From: DAIDKA01 sp036267975
GTDB taxonomy: Bacteria; Pseudomonadota; Gammaproteobacteria; Steroidobacterales; Steroidobacteraceae
DNA length: 64,000 bases
Direction: 5' to 3'
Assembly: GCA_036267975.1 (NCBI GenBank)
Contig: DATAVA010000029.1
Location: 5,309-69,308 of the forward strand
The notes beneath the pieces were generated by a model. The model saw only the letters and a program-made list of their open reading frames with translations, ran no database searches and was not told the DNA's origin. Positions 9,498 to 18,294 of this stretch are shown in pieces. Made by a program: the position numbers and the translations under genes. Each line of letters opens with the position of its first letter. Positions within the stretch are counted from its first letter, which is position 1.

Positions 9498-10803
9498 CGC
9501 ATTGCCACGGCATTTCCAGTTCGCGGTGCTGGCACGGGCGGTGCTGCTGGCCGTGCTCATCGTCATCGTGCTGCGGCTGCTCACCGCCACGCAGTTCTAC
9601 GCGACGGCCCTGGTGGTGATCCTGTGCGCGGCCCTGGTCGTGGCCGATCTGATCCGCGTGATCGGGCATGCGGACCGTTCGACACAGCGCTTCCTGGAAT
9701 CACTGTCGGCCGGGGCGCTGGAGGCGCCACTGTCGGGGCACTCCAGCCCCGGTCAGCCGCTGCCGGCGTTCGATCGTGCGCGCCAACATCTGCAGGAGGA
9801 TCGGCGCACGCAACGGCAGGGCAGCGACTATCTGCAGACGCTGCTCGATACGGTTCCCGCCGCACTCATCGTGGTGAGTGCGCAAGGTGCCCTGCGGATG
9901 GTCAATCGCGCCGCACACCGCTTGCTGGGTGAGCCCGCGCCGCGGCTCGAGGAGCTGCCGACCGTCGGCGCGACCACCGCCGCCGTGCTGCGAGCGCTGC
10001 CGCCGGGTGCGCAGCAGATCGTGCGCCTCGCAAACGGTCGCCAGCTGCTCGCCTCGGCCTCGCAGTTCACCGTTCCGGGAGACGCCGCGCAGCGGCTGAT
10101 CTGCCTGCAGCGTCTCGCCGGTGATCTGGATGCGGTCGAACACAAGGCCTGGGACGACATGGCGCGAGTGCTGGCGCACGAGATGATGAATTCACTCACC
10201 CCGATCGCCTCGCTGTCGGAAAGCCTCGATGCACTGCTGCGCGCCGGCGGCCGGACCGAAGAGGTGGCCGCGGCGCTGGAGGCCATCCGGCGCCGCAGCT
10301 TCGGGCTGATGCGCTTCGTGGAGCGCTATCGCAAGGTCGCGGAGTTACCCGAACCGTTGCTGCAGACCCTGTCGTTGCAGAGCGTGCTGGCGGGTGTCGA
10401 GCAGCTGCTCGCGCCGGCACTCGAACAGGGACGTGTCAGTTATGCGAGCACGGTGGTGCCGTCGAATCTGAGCGTGCGGGCGGATGCCGATCTGCTCGAA
10501 CAGGCGCTCATCAATCTGCTGCGCAATGCCGCCGAAGCAGTCGCCGGGCAGTCCGGCGCGCGCATCGAGGTGACTTGCGGAGTCGATGCGGGGCGGTGCT
10601 TCATCGAGGTTGCTGACAATGGACCGGGCCTGACGGATGCGGCGCGTGAACAGATCTTCGTGCCGTTCTTCACCACCAAGGCCGGCGGCTCCGGGGTGGG
10701 ACTGAGCCTCGCGCGGCGCATCGCGCTGTGTCACGGCGGTCAGATCGCGGTGCGGTCCAACGCCCCGCACGGATCGGTGTTCCGGCTCAGTATGCCGTCA
10801 TGA
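9487..10803 (+). CDS. Membrane sensor histidine kinase (NtrY-like)
   Basis: A 438-residue kinase, partner of the overlapping response regulator. Two hydrophobic segments at about 14-32 and 40-57 anchor it with almost no periplasmic loop, so a membrane or cytoplasmic signal is likely. A PAS-like region (about 115-210) precedes the phospho-accepting H231 in LAHEMMNSLTP. The ATPase domain has the N-box (EQALINLLRNAAEAV), G1 (VADNGPGL) and G2 (GGSGVGLSLARRIALCHGG). The H-box and N-box resemble NtrY-class kinases. The 3' end overlaps the convergent VOC gene by 17 bases. Confidence 0.92.
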   Translation: MGSSALPRHFQFAVLARAVLLAVLIVIVLRLLTATQFYATALVVILCAALVVADLIRVIGHADRSTQRFLESLSAGALEAPLSGHSSPGQPLPAFDRARQHLQEDRRTQRQGSDYLQTLLDTVPAALIVVSAQGALRMVNRAAHRLLGEPAPRLEELPTVGATTAAVLRALPPGAQQIVRLANGRQLLASASQFTVPGDAAQRLICLQRLAGDLDAVEHKAWDDMARVLAHEMMNSLTPIASLSESLDALLRAGGRTEEVAAALEAIRRRSFGLMRFVERYRKVAELPEPLLQTLSLQSVLAGVEQLLAPALEQGRVSYASTVVPSNLSVRADADLLEQALINLLRNAAEAVAGQSGARIEVTCGVDAGRCFIEVADNGPGLTDAAREQIFVPFFTTKAGGSGVGLSLARRIALCHGGQIAVRSNAPHGSVFRLSMPS

Positions 10804-11635
10804 GCAGATAATGACCGTCGGGATCGGCCACGTTTTGCACAAACGGCCCTGAGCATGACACCTCCAGGGGTTTCGCCTGAAGCACCAGGCGCGTGGCCGC
10901 AACGGCGTTGTTCTTAATCTTTGCGCCGGCGGGACGCAGCGGCGAGCGATAACACAATAGCTCAAGATGCGGACCGGCCGCGGCAAAAGCGAGCGCCGTC
11001 ACCTCGACACGGACCTCGGACAGCGCGTCCAGTTGGTCCTGCTCGGGACCCCGGTTGAGCGTGCGCTGGGTCTCATGCAGGCCCAGGGCGCGATAAAAGG
11101 CCACACTGTGGGCCGTGTCATGCACGCTGATGGCCGAATGATCGATGCCCAGACACCGCCCATCACGATGTGCCGTCTGCCACCGCTGCGGTGTGGCGCC
11201 GGGCGGAAATTCCAACAGCTCCAGTGGATGCCCCTCCGGATCACGAAACTTGAAGGCACTCACGCCCCCGGAGGATTCCGGCAGTTGCACCGGGCCGGCG
11301 CGCGAAATCGGTGTCCAGCCGGTCACAGCGAGCAGTCGCCGGTAGGCGGCCGCAATGTTCGTGACGACGAGCGCAAAGTGCTGGAAGTCCAGGTCCGCGC
11401 AGGTGTGCGCGGCGGGGTACGGTGCGCCCGGCGCGTCGAACTCGACGAGCTCGATCTGTTCGGCGCCGAGGCCGATCGTGATGCTGCTGGCTGCGGCCGG
11501 ATGGCGCCCGGCGGACTCGCGCCGGAAGCCGAACGCACGCTCGTAAAAACCGGCCAGCGCCTCGCGATCGTGCGTAACGAGACTGAAGCGCACAAGGCGC
11601 TCCACGACCACCGAATCCGCAACGTTCAAGGCCAC
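10787..11635 (-). CDS. VOC (glyoxalase/bleomycin-resistance fold) protein, two domains
   Basis: A 282-residue protein with two vicinal-oxygen-chelate modules: N-terminal about 12-140 (VRFSLVTHDREALAGFYERA; DPEGHPLELLEF) and C-terminal about 155-282 (IDHSAISVHDTAHSVAFYRA; DPDGHYLLM). Such proteins bind a divalent metal and act as dioxygenases, lyases or isomerases; which applies here is not visible. It is the last gene of a four-gene minus-strand operon, overlapping the gluconolactonase by 10 bases, which points to a role in sugar or aldehyde metabolism. The 3' end overlaps the histidine-kinase gene tail to tail. Confidence 0.85.
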   Translation of the reverse strand: MALNVADSVVVERLVRFSLVTHDREALAGFYERAFGFRRESAGRHPAAASSITIGLGAEQIELVEFDAPGAPYPAAHTCADLDFQHFALVVTNIAAAYRRLLAVTGWTPISRAGPVQLPESSGGVSAFKFRDPEGHPLELLEFPPGATPQRWQTAHRDGRCLGIDHSAISVHDTAHSVAFYRALGLHETQRTLNRGPEQDQLDALSEVRVEVTALAFAAAGPHLELLCYRSPLRPAGAKIKNNAVAATRLVLQAKPLEVSCSGPFVQNVADPDGHYLLMTAY

Positions 11636-12528
11636 TGTGCTCCGCGGCAGTTCAGAAAGATGGAATACAGCGTGTGGGATCCGCCGATGAAGAGCCGGCT
11701 GCGCGCGGGGCCCCCGAATGCGACGTTCGACACGACGTGTGGCACGAGTATCTTGCCCAGCAACCGTCCATCGGGAGCGACGCAGTGCACGCCATCCGCA
11801 GCGGCCGCCCAGATATTTCCGTGCTCATCAACCCGCATGCCATCCACATAGCCGGCGTCCGCCTTGTAAAATATCTCTCCGCCGCTCAATGAGCCGTGGG
11901 CGTCCACGTCAAATACCCGCACATACTGTCGCGGCTCATCCCGCGTCTGATCGCCGGTCTCGGACACGTAGAGTCGGGATTCATCGGGCGAGAATGCCAG
12001 GCCGTTCGGACCATCGAAATCATCCGCCACGACCCGCACCTCGCCACGATGCGGATCGAGCCGATAGACGGCCGCGCGCTGCTCGGAGGTTTGTCGACCG
12101 CCCTCATAGTCGCTTTGAATTCCGTAGAGCGGATCGGTGAACCAGACCGAGTCATCGGAGCGGACGATCACATCGTTCGGCGAGTTCAGGCGCCGCCCCT
12201 GATGACGGTCGATGAGACACACCACGGCGCCGTCCAACTCGGTGCGAAACAGGCACCGCTCGCGATGCGAGCAGGAGATAAGGCGGCCCTGCCGATCGCG
12301 GGTCTGACCATTGGCGAAATGCGAAGGCGCGCGGAAAACGGATACGCCCGCGTTTTCGATCCAGCGCAATGTCTGGTTCCGCGGCAGATCCTGGAACAGC
12401 AGATAGCCGGCGTCCGCAACCCACACCAGGCCTTCTATCCAGCGAAATCCCGTCGCCAGTTCCTCCAGCGGCGCGTTCGCGCGCACGTAGTGCGCAAAGC
12501 GGTGATCGAGACTGACCACGCCGTGCAC
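11626..12528 (-). CDS. SMP-30/gluconolactonase/LRE family lactonase
   Basis: A 300-residue six-bladed beta-propeller lactonase. Family motifs: the metal-site glutamate in GFRWIEGLVW near the N-terminus, RLNSPNDVIV mid-protein, DGPNGLAFSPDESRLYVSE, and YVDGMRVDEHGNIW containing the catalytic aspartate. There is no signal peptide, so it is cytoplasmic. The family hydrolyses aldonolactones such as glucono-1,5-lactone to the acid. That fits the glucose-dehydrogenase-like SDR and GMC enzymes encoded divergently at 13.5-15.9 kb. It overlaps the VOC gene and follows the cupin-like gene by 5 bases. Confidence 0.9.
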   Translation of the reverse strand: MHGVVSLDHRFAHYVRANAPLEELATGFRWIEGLVWVADAGYLLFQDLPRNQTLRWIENAGVSVFRAPSHFANGQTRDRQGRLISCSHRERCLFRTELDGAVVCLIDRHQGRRLNSPNDVIVRSDDSVWFTDPLYGIQSDYEGGRQTSEQRAAVYRLDPHRGEVRVVADDFDGPNGLAFSPDESRLYVSETGDQTRDEPRQYVRVFDVDAHGSLSGGEIFYKADAGYVDGMRVDEHGNIWAAAADGVHCVAPDGRLLGKILVPHVVSNVAFGGPARSRLFIGGSHTLYSIFLNCRGAQWP

Positions 12529-12533
12529 GGCAA

Positions 12534-12980
12534 TCAGCTCACCGCGCAGGGCGACGACGCTTCACGGGCCTCATTGAACTGGATCACCATCAGTACGGCG
12601 GGTGCATCGCCGACGGTCCCGGATCGGTGGCCGCGCCTTGCGTCAGTTTCCTGCGAATGCTGATCCGCACCGAAGGAAATCTCTCCGGCTGCCATCTCCA
12701 CGCGCATGCCGTCCATCGATTCCACGAACCAGCGGCCCGAGAGCGGCACGATCCATTGTGGCTTTGGGTTTTCGTGCCATTCGCCCACCCAGCCGATGGG
12801 CAGCACCATGACCAGTACGCTCATATCGCCACGGCTGGGTCGGCCCTGCCATTGCGGGGCGGCTGGCGGGCTGATCGACTTCAATTCAAATTCCGTCATC
12901 ACGCAGCGCCGCTGGTGGGTGACGCCGGCGCTGTCGGTATACAGATGCCAGTAATTGACGGTGGGGCTCGCGGGCGTCAC
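12534..12980 (-). CDS. Small cupin-like protein
   Basis: A 148-residue protein with a single cupin-like beta-barrel core (VLPIGWVGEWHENPKPQWIV, then SGRWFVESMDG and MAAGEISFGADQHS). Its role is unknown. The GTG start at 12980 overlaps the TGA of the upstream DoxX gene as GTGA, which supports that start over the internal ATG 27 codons further in. It stands between DoxX and the gluconolactonase in one operon; a metal-binding accessory or isomerase role in sugar-acid metabolism is possible but not shown. Confidence 0.78.
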   Translation of the reverse strand: MTPASPTVNYWHLYTDSAGVTHQRRCVMTEFELKSISPPAAPQWQGRPSRGDMSVLVMVLPIGWVGEWHENPKPQWIVPLSGRWFVESMDGMRVEMAAGEISFGADQHSQETDARRGHRSGTVGDAPAVLMVIQFNEAREASSPCAVS

Positions 12981-13456
12981 GGCACTGAGCTCACGAAGTA
13001 CAGGTCATAAGGGTGACTCGAGGCAAACGGCGCGCGCATGAAGCGGTCTACTCCGTTGGCGGTCGCGCCAAAGGTGAGCAGCAGGAAACCGCCGGCCACC
13101 GCGAGGTTCTTCAGGAAATCCCAAAACAGTTCACGTCCCTTGCCGGCAGGTCCCGTCAGTGCAAAATCGCCGGTTCGCCAGAATTGCTTCCACAGTAGCG
13201 CGGTGATGATGCAATACACCGCCAGAATGAGCGCCGCCATCCGGTCAGCGATTCCCGTCAGTACGGCGAGTGACATGCAGATCTCCACGCACATCCCGGT
13301 TACGATAAGCAACATTGCCAGCGGGCGTCGGCCTATCACTGCTCCGGCTTGAGAGACCGCTTGGTTGAAGTTCAAGATCTTGTCGGTGGCGCTGAAGGGA
13401 AAGAACAGCAGCACGAGCAGGGCGCGCGCTGCGAAGATTGCAAGAATGCTTACCAC
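12977..13456 (-). CDS. DoxX family membrane protein
   Basis: A 159-residue inner-membrane protein with four predicted helices (about 3-22, 45-68, 72-90, 118-136) and the DoxX pattern ARALLVLLFFPFSATDKILN at the start. The start is GTG 13456 with AGGAGA eight bases upstream. DoxX relatives accompany quinone-linked oxidoreductases and thiosulfate:quinone oxidoreductase, so it may be a membrane partner for one of the oxidoreductases in this region (inference). It is the first gene of the minus-strand operon. Confidence 0.83.
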   Translation of the reverse strand: MVSILAIFAARALLVLLFFPFSATDKILNFNQAVSQAGAVIGRRPLAMLLIVTGMCVEICMSLAVLTGIADRMAALILAVYCIITALLWKQFWRTGDFALTGPAGKGRELFWDFLKNLAVAGGFLLLTFGATANGVDRFMRAPFASSHPYDLYFVSSVP

Positions 13457-13520
13457 GCGCGTATCTCCTGTCTGACGTGTGCAGCCACCTATTGATGTGG
13501 CGCTTTGCTATTGTAGCGCC
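13457..13520. promoter_or_regulatory. 64-bp divergent promoter region between DoxX and SDR operons
   Basis: Both operons must start here. On the minus strand AGGAGA serves the GTG at 13456. On the plus strand TATTGT at 13509-13514 is the best -10 candidate and would give an almost leaderless SDR transcript; I see no convincing -35. Two short inverted repeats occur: GCCAC (13484-13488) with GTGGC (13497-13501), and GGCGC (13499-13503) with GCGCC (13516-13520). Either could be an operator that coordinates the two operons. Confidence 0.4.
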
Positions 13521-14357
13521 ATGGCCTCTGAATCGACTGCACCCGCGCTATCACCGCAGCGTGTGTTGGCGGGCCAGAAGGCGCTCGTCACGGGTGCGAA
13601 CTCGGGCATCGGGCGCGGCGTAGCGCTCGCGCTCGGCCTGGCCGGGGCGGACGTGGTCGTCAACTACGTGAGCGGTGATGACACCGCCAATGCCGTCGTC
13701 GATGAAATCCGTAGCAAGGGTGCGCAGGCCTTCGCCTACCAGGCGGACGTATCCAACGAATCTCAGGTCATCGCCATGTTCAAAGCCATGTGCGAGCGGT
13801 TTGGGACCGTCGATATTCTGGTGGCGAATGCGGGCCTGCAGCGCGATTCGGCCATTCAGGACATGACGCTCGAGCACTGGAACACCGTTCTGAATGTGAA
13901 TCTCACGGGGCAATTTCTCTGCGCCCGCGAGGCCGTGCGTGAATTCCTGCGGCGCGGCGTGGTCAAGGAAGTGTCGTGCGCGGCCGGCAAGATCATCTGC
14001 ATGAGTTCGGTGCATCAGGAAATACCCTGGGGTGGGCACGCCAACTATGCGACCTCCAAGGGCGGCATCAAGCTGCTGATGGAAAGCCTCGCGCAGGAGC
14101 TTGCGCCGCACCACATCCGCGTCAATGGAATTGCGCCGGGAGCAATCCGCACGCCGATCAATACTTCGGCGTGGAATACCCAGGAAGCGTACGCGCAGCT
14201 GATGACGCTCATTCCCTACGGGCGCATCGGAGAACCGGAGGACATCGCCCGCGCCGCGGTATGGCTGGCCTCCGATCACTCCGATTATGTCGTGGGCTCG
14301 ACGCTTTTCATCGACGGTGGCATGAGCCTCTATCCGGGGTTTGCGACGGGCGGATGA
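13521..14357 (+). CDS. SDR family oxidoreductase, glucose 1-dehydrogenase-like
   Basis: A 278-residue classical short-chain dehydrogenase. The cofactor motif TGANSGIGRG is at 24-33, the structural NAG at 103-105, and the catalytic Ser (MSSV, about 162-163), Tyr176 and Lys180 (YATSK) are all present. After the Rossmann strand it has VVNYVSG, with no acidic residue at the end of strand 2, which suggests NADP preference. The ending IDGGMSLYPGFATGG resembles glucose 1-dehydrogenases. The start MASES at 13521 is preferred; a frame open 42 bases upstream would add unrelated residues. It is the first gene of the SDR-GMC-GH15 operon, with a 12-base gap to GMC. Probable reaction: D-glucose to gluconolactone. 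Confidence 0.87.
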   Translation: MASESTAPALSPQRVLAGQKALVTGANSGIGRGVALALGLAGADVVVNYVSGDDTANAVVDEIRSKGAQAFAYQADVSNESQVIAMFKAMCERFGTVDILVANAGLQRDSAIQDMTLEHWNTVLNVNLTGQFLCAREAVREFLRRGVVKEVSCAAGKIICMSSVHQEIPWGGHANYATSKGGIKLLMESLAQELAPHHIRVNGIAPGAIRTPINTSAWNTQEAYAQLMTLIPYGRIGEPEDIARAAVWLASDHSDYVVGSTLFIDGGMSLYPGFATGG

Positions 14358-14369
14358 TCGGCTCACCTC

Positions 14370-15935
14370 ATGGCGGATAGTCATTTCGACGTCATCATCA
14401 TCGGCAGCGGCCCCGGCGGCGCTTCGGTGGCGCATCGGCTGGCAGCGACGGGAGCGAAAATCCTGCTGCTCGAACGGGGCGACTATCTGCCCCGCTCACG
14501 TGCGAATTGGGACTCGCAGACCGTCTTCGTCGATGGCACTTATCAGGCCAAGGAAACCTGGTATGGGCGGGATGGCCGCACCTTCCACCCCGGCCTGCAC
14601 TACTACGTCGGCGGTAACTCGAAAGTCTACGGGGCCGCACTGCTGCGCTTGCGGGAGCGGGACTTCGAGGAACTGCAACACGCCGATGGCGTATCGCCGG
14701 CGTGGCCGCTCAAATACGCGGCGTTTGAACCGTATTACGCGCAGGCCGAAGCCCTGTTTCATGTGCACGGGCAGCGCGGCGAGGATCCGACCGAGCCCGC
14801 GCGCAGCAGCGCTTTCCCGTATGCGCCGGTGTCGCACGAGCCGCGCATCCAGGCACTCAGTGACAGCCTGCGCGCGCAGGGGCTGCGCCCCTTCCACCTG
14901 CCCTTGGGAATACTGCTCGATGAAAAGGACGGCAAGGTGACGCCGACCAGCATCTGCATTCGCTGCGACGCGTTCGACGGGTTTCCGTGCCTGCTGAACG
15001 GCAAGGCCGATGCGCAGGTGATGTGCGTTGATCCGGCGCTCAAGGCGCACCCGAACCTGACGCTGCTGACGAACGCCTATGTGGAAAAGCTCGAAACGGA
15101 TGCACCGGGGCGCAGCATCACCGGGGTGTGCGTCACTCGCCATGGCTTGGCGGAACGTTACTCGGCCGATGTCGTCGTGGTGGCCTGTGGCGCGCTGTCC
15201 TCCGCCCTGCTGTTGTTACGCTCCGCCAGCGATCGTCATCCGCGCGGCCTTGCCAACGGCTCGGATCAGGTCGGCCGCAATTACATGCGGCACAATCAAT
15301 CGATCCTGATGGCCCTGATGCGCGAGCCCAATGATACGGTGTTCCAGAAGACGCTTGCGCTCAGTGATTTTTACTTCGGCGCGCCCGATTGGAAATTTCC
15401 GCTCGGGCTCATTCAGATGTGTGCCAGTGCGCACGGTGCGCAGATCCGGGGCGAAGAACTCCCCGCATGGCTTGAATGGTTTCCGAAAAAGCCGTTCGCG
15501 GTCATGGCGCACCACGCCCTGAACTTCTGGCTGTCCAGCGAAGACCTGCCGCGGCCCGAGAACCGCATTTATTATGCGGGTGATCGGGTGGTTCTGGATG
15601 TCACCGAAGGCAACCTGGAGGCGCACCATCGATTGCGCGCCAAGCTCGAGCAGATCATCACCGCAACCGCAGGCCATCCGGTGCTGCTGGAAAGGAGTCT
15701 GTATCTGGGCAAGGACATCCCGATCGGCGGCACCGCTCATCAGGCCGGAACCGCCCGCTTCGGGTCGGACCCGGGCTCCTCGGTGCTGGATGTGAACTGC
15801 AAGGCGCACGAGCTGGACAATCTGTACGTCACGGACGCGAGCTTCTTTCCGTCCATTGGCGCCGTGAATCCGACGCTGACCATCATCGCCAATGCGCTGC
15901 GCGTGGCTGACATCATCGCCTCCGGAAATTTATGA
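14370..15935 (+). CDS. GMC family FAD-dependent oxidoreductase
   Basis: A 521-residue flavoprotein. The N-terminal FAD motif is DVIIIGSGPGGASVAHRLAA (about 7-26), with LLLERGD after strand 2. A GMC signature-like region appears at GLHYYVGGNSKVYGAALLRL, and the C-terminal segment NLYVTDASFFPSIGAVNPTL carries the usual active-site and FAD contacts. A cysteine-bearing stretch CIRCDAFDGFPC sits near residue 193; close relatives usually have a further cysteine in this loop, so a metal or disulfide there may be partial. No Tat or Sec signal is seen. It likely oxidises a sugar or polyol with a quinone or dye-type acceptor. The stop overlaps the GH15 start as ATGA. Confidence 0.88.
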   Translation: MADSHFDVIIIGSGPGGASVAHRLAATGAKILLLERGDYLPRSRANWDSQTVFVDGTYQAKETWYGRDGRTFHPGLHYYVGGNSKVYGAALLRLRERDFEELQHADGVSPAWPLKYAAFEPYYAQAEALFHVHGQRGEDPTEPARSSAFPYAPVSHEPRIQALSDSLRAQGLRPFHLPLGILLDEKDGKVTPTSICIRCDAFDGFPCLLNGKADAQVMCVDPALKAHPNLTLLTNAYVEKLETDAPGRSITGVCVTRHGLAERYSADVVVVACGALSSALLLLRSASDRHPRGLANGSDQVGRNYMRHNQSILMALMREPNDTVFQKTLALSDFYFGAPDWKFPLGLIQMCASAHGAQIRGEELPAWLEWFPKKPFAVMAHHALNFWLSSEDLPRPENRIYYAGDRVVLDVTEGNLEAHHRLRAKLEQIITATAGHPVLLERSLYLGKDIPIGGTAHQAGTARFGSDPGSSVLDVNCKAHELDNLYVTDASFFPSIGAVNPTLTIIANALRVADIIASGNL

Positions 15936-18283
15936 GCAATGAAGCGTTCGGCGCGCCCGGCGTCGCGCCCACCTGGTGTTCCAGTGACAAGGATTTCGTC
16001 ACCACGGCTCTTGGCGCCGGCCGCCTGTGGGCAACGGTCGGTCACGGCATCATCAACGAGGTCTATTGGCCCTCCACCGGACGACCGCAGATCCGCGACT
16101 TTGGCTTCTACCTGGTCGGGGCGGCCGGTTGGATCGACTTGAAGCGCATCAACAGCTATCGCCTCGCCACACCGGCCGCGTACCTGCCGGCGCTGACGAT
16201 CACGCATGAGGGCGATGGCTATCAGCTGGCCCTTGAAATCCTGCCCGATCCGACCCGCGATGCGCTGTTGGTACGATTCAAGCTGCGGGGCGAGTACCAG
16301 CTGGTCGTACTGCTTGCCCCGCATCTGGGCAGCACCGGTCGCGACAATACGGCGTGGATCGAGGACGGCCTGGCGTACGCGGCGGGTGGCAGCGATGCGC
16401 TGTGCCTCGCCGCGGACCCGCCGCTGGGCCAATTGAGTTGTGGCTTTGTCGGCGCTTCGGATGGCTGGCAGGATCTTGATGCGCACGGCAAGCTGACCTA
16501 TGAATTTGCCCGCGCGGCCGAGGGCACGGTCGCGCTCACCGGCGCAGCCCCCGGCGCACAAGGCGTGCTGGCGTTGGCATTCTCGGGCGATGCGCGCGGC
16601 GCGCGCACCCTGGCGCGCAGCGCCCTCGCCGATGGGTTTGATGTGCTGCGCGCGGAATTCCTGCAAGGCTGGAGCGCCTGGGGCGCGCAGCTGCGCCTGC
16701 CACGGCCGAACGATATTCTGGGCGAAGCCGCGTTGCTGTCGGCGACGGTGCTGAAGATACACGAGGATCGCACCTTCCCCGGCGCCGTGGTCGCAAGCCT
16801 GAGTGTTCCGTGGGGCAGCAGCACGGACTCACTCGGCGGCTACCACCTCGTGTGGCCACGGGATGCGACGCTCACCGCCTTCGCGCTGCTCGCCGCAAAT
16901 CAGCGCATCGATGCGCGGCACATCCTCGGGCACCTCATGGCGAGCCAGCAGCCCGATGGTCACTGGCCGCAGAATTATTTTCCGAGCGGGACGCCGTTCT
17001 GGAACGGTCGGCAACTGGATGAGACCGCATTCCCGGTGCTGCTCGCGGCGAAATTGCGCGAGCTCGGAGATGGCGAGTTGCCCGGCGTCGGCGCGATGGT
17101 GCGTGCCGCCGTCGGGTATATCGCACGCACCGGTCCGGCCAGCGAGCAGGACCGGTGGGAGGAGAACCCGGGTGTCAGCCCGTTCACGCTCGCCGTGGCC
17201 ATCAGTGCCCTCGTGGCCGCCGCGCCGTGGCTCTCGGCCGAGGAATGCGCTTATGCGTTGTCGTTGGCGGATGGTTGGAACGAGCGGCTGGAATCATGGT
17301 GCTACGTCAAGGGCAACGAGCTGGCGAGGCAACTGGGCGTCGCGGGCTACTACGTGCGGATCGCCGCCGTGCACAGGACGGGCGACTGGACCGAGCGCGT
17401 GCATCTGTGCAATCGCGATGGCGAAGTGATTCGCGCCAGCGCATTGATCAGCCTGGATTTCTCATACCTGGTGCGCCTCGGACTGCGCAATGCGCACGAT
17501 CCGCGCATCCAGGATACGATCAAGGTCATCGACCACATTCTGCGGGTCGAAACGCCGTCCGGTCCGGTCTATCACCGTTACAACGAGGATGGCTACGGCG
17601 AACATGCCGATGGCAGTCCCTTCGACGGCAGCGGGATCGGGCGGGCATGGCCACTGCTGGTCGGCGAGCGCGGTCACCTGGCCATGCAGGCCGGGGAAGA
17701 TTCGACTCCCTATTTGCGCACGATCTGGAACTGTGCGAGCCCCGGCGGCCTGCTCCCGGAACAGGTGTGGGACAGCCCTGCGATCGAGGATCGCGGGCTA
17801 TACCCGGGCCGGCCCTCCGGCAGCGCGATGCCGCTGCTGTGGGCACACGCGGAATTCCTCAAACTGATCATCGCCCAGGAAAGTCGTCGTCCGGCGGAAA
17901 TGCTCGAAGCCGTCGAGCGTCATTTCGCCGCAGGGACGGTGAGCGTTGCGCCCGCGTGGCATTGGCGCACGGAGGTGCCGGTGTGGCACCTGCAAAAAGC
18001 CCATGCGCTCCTCATCGAGGATCGGCGCCCGTTCACCCTGCACTACGGCTTTGACGGTTGGCAGCACGTGACCGACCAAGATGCCGAGCGCCAACCCTTC
18101 GGCATGTGGGCAGTGACGCTTCCCGTGGCTGAACTGCAACCTCATCGGCGCCTGGATTTCACGCGCCGCTACGACAACGGCTGGGAGGGCAAGGATCACC
18201 AGGTAAGCCTCGGGCATCAGGCCGTTACGCTGGCGCTGGCCACAACGCCAGCGACGCCGGCTCGGTCCGGTGCGGGTCCATAG
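15932..18283 (+). CDS. Glucoamylase / glucan 1,4-alpha-glucosidase (GH15)
   Basis: A 783-residue glycoside hydrolase of the bacterial glucoamylase/glucodextranase type. The N-terminal beta-sandwich domain begins LWATVGHGIINEVYWPSTGR. The (alpha/alpha)6 catalytic domain shows HLVWPRDATL (about 305), the probable general acid in RWEENPGVSPF (about 408) and the base in GLLPEQVWD (about 606). No signal peptide is visible, so it probably acts in the cytoplasm on imported or stored alpha-glucans or trehalose-like sugars, releasing glucose for the upstream dehydrogenases. The 4-base overlap with GMC shows translational coupling. Confidence 0.92.
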   Translation: MSNEAFGAPGVAPTWCSSDKDFVTTALGAGRLWATVGHGIINEVYWPSTGRPQIRDFGFYLVGAAGWIDLKRINSYRLATPAAYLPALTITHEGDGYQLALEILPDPTRDALLVRFKLRGEYQLVVLLAPHLGSTGRDNTAWIEDGLAYAAGGSDALCLAADPPLGQLSCGFVGASDGWQDLDAHGKLTYEFARAAEGTVALTGAAPGAQGVLALAFSGDARGARTLARSALADGFDVLRAEFLQGWSAWGAQLRLPRPNDILGEAALLSATVLKIHEDRTFPGAVVASLSVPWGSSTDSLGGYHLVWPRDATLTAFALLAANQRIDARHILGHLMASQQPDGHWPQNYFPSGTPFWNGRQLDETAFPVLLAAKLRELGDGELPGVGAMVRAAVGYIARTGPASEQDRWEENPGVSPFTLAVAISALVAAAPWLSAEECAYALSLADGWNERLESWCYVKGNELARQLGVAGYYVRIAAVHRTGDWTERVHLCNRDGEVIRASALISLDFSYLVRLGLRNAHDPRIQDTIKVIDHILRVETPSGPVYHRYNEDGYGEHADGSPFDGSGIGRAWPLLVGERGHLAMQAGEDSTPYLRTIWNCASPGGLLPEQVWDSPAIEDRGLYPGRPSGSAMPLLWAHAEFLKLIIAQESRRPAEMLEAVERHFAAGTVSVAPAWHWRTEVPVWHLQKAHALLIEDRRPFTLHYGFDGWQHVTDQDAERQPFGMWAVTLPVAELQPHRRLDFTRRYDNGWEGKDHQVSLGHQAVTLALATTPATPARSGAGP

Positions 18284-18294
18284 ATTCCCGGCGT

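Noticed and set aside
14946..14990. Cysteine-rich loop of the GMC enzyme as an iron-sulfur site
   Set aside because: CIRC...FPC resembles a conserved loop of this GMC subgroup and has too few cysteines for a cluster; kept only as a note in the gene entry.
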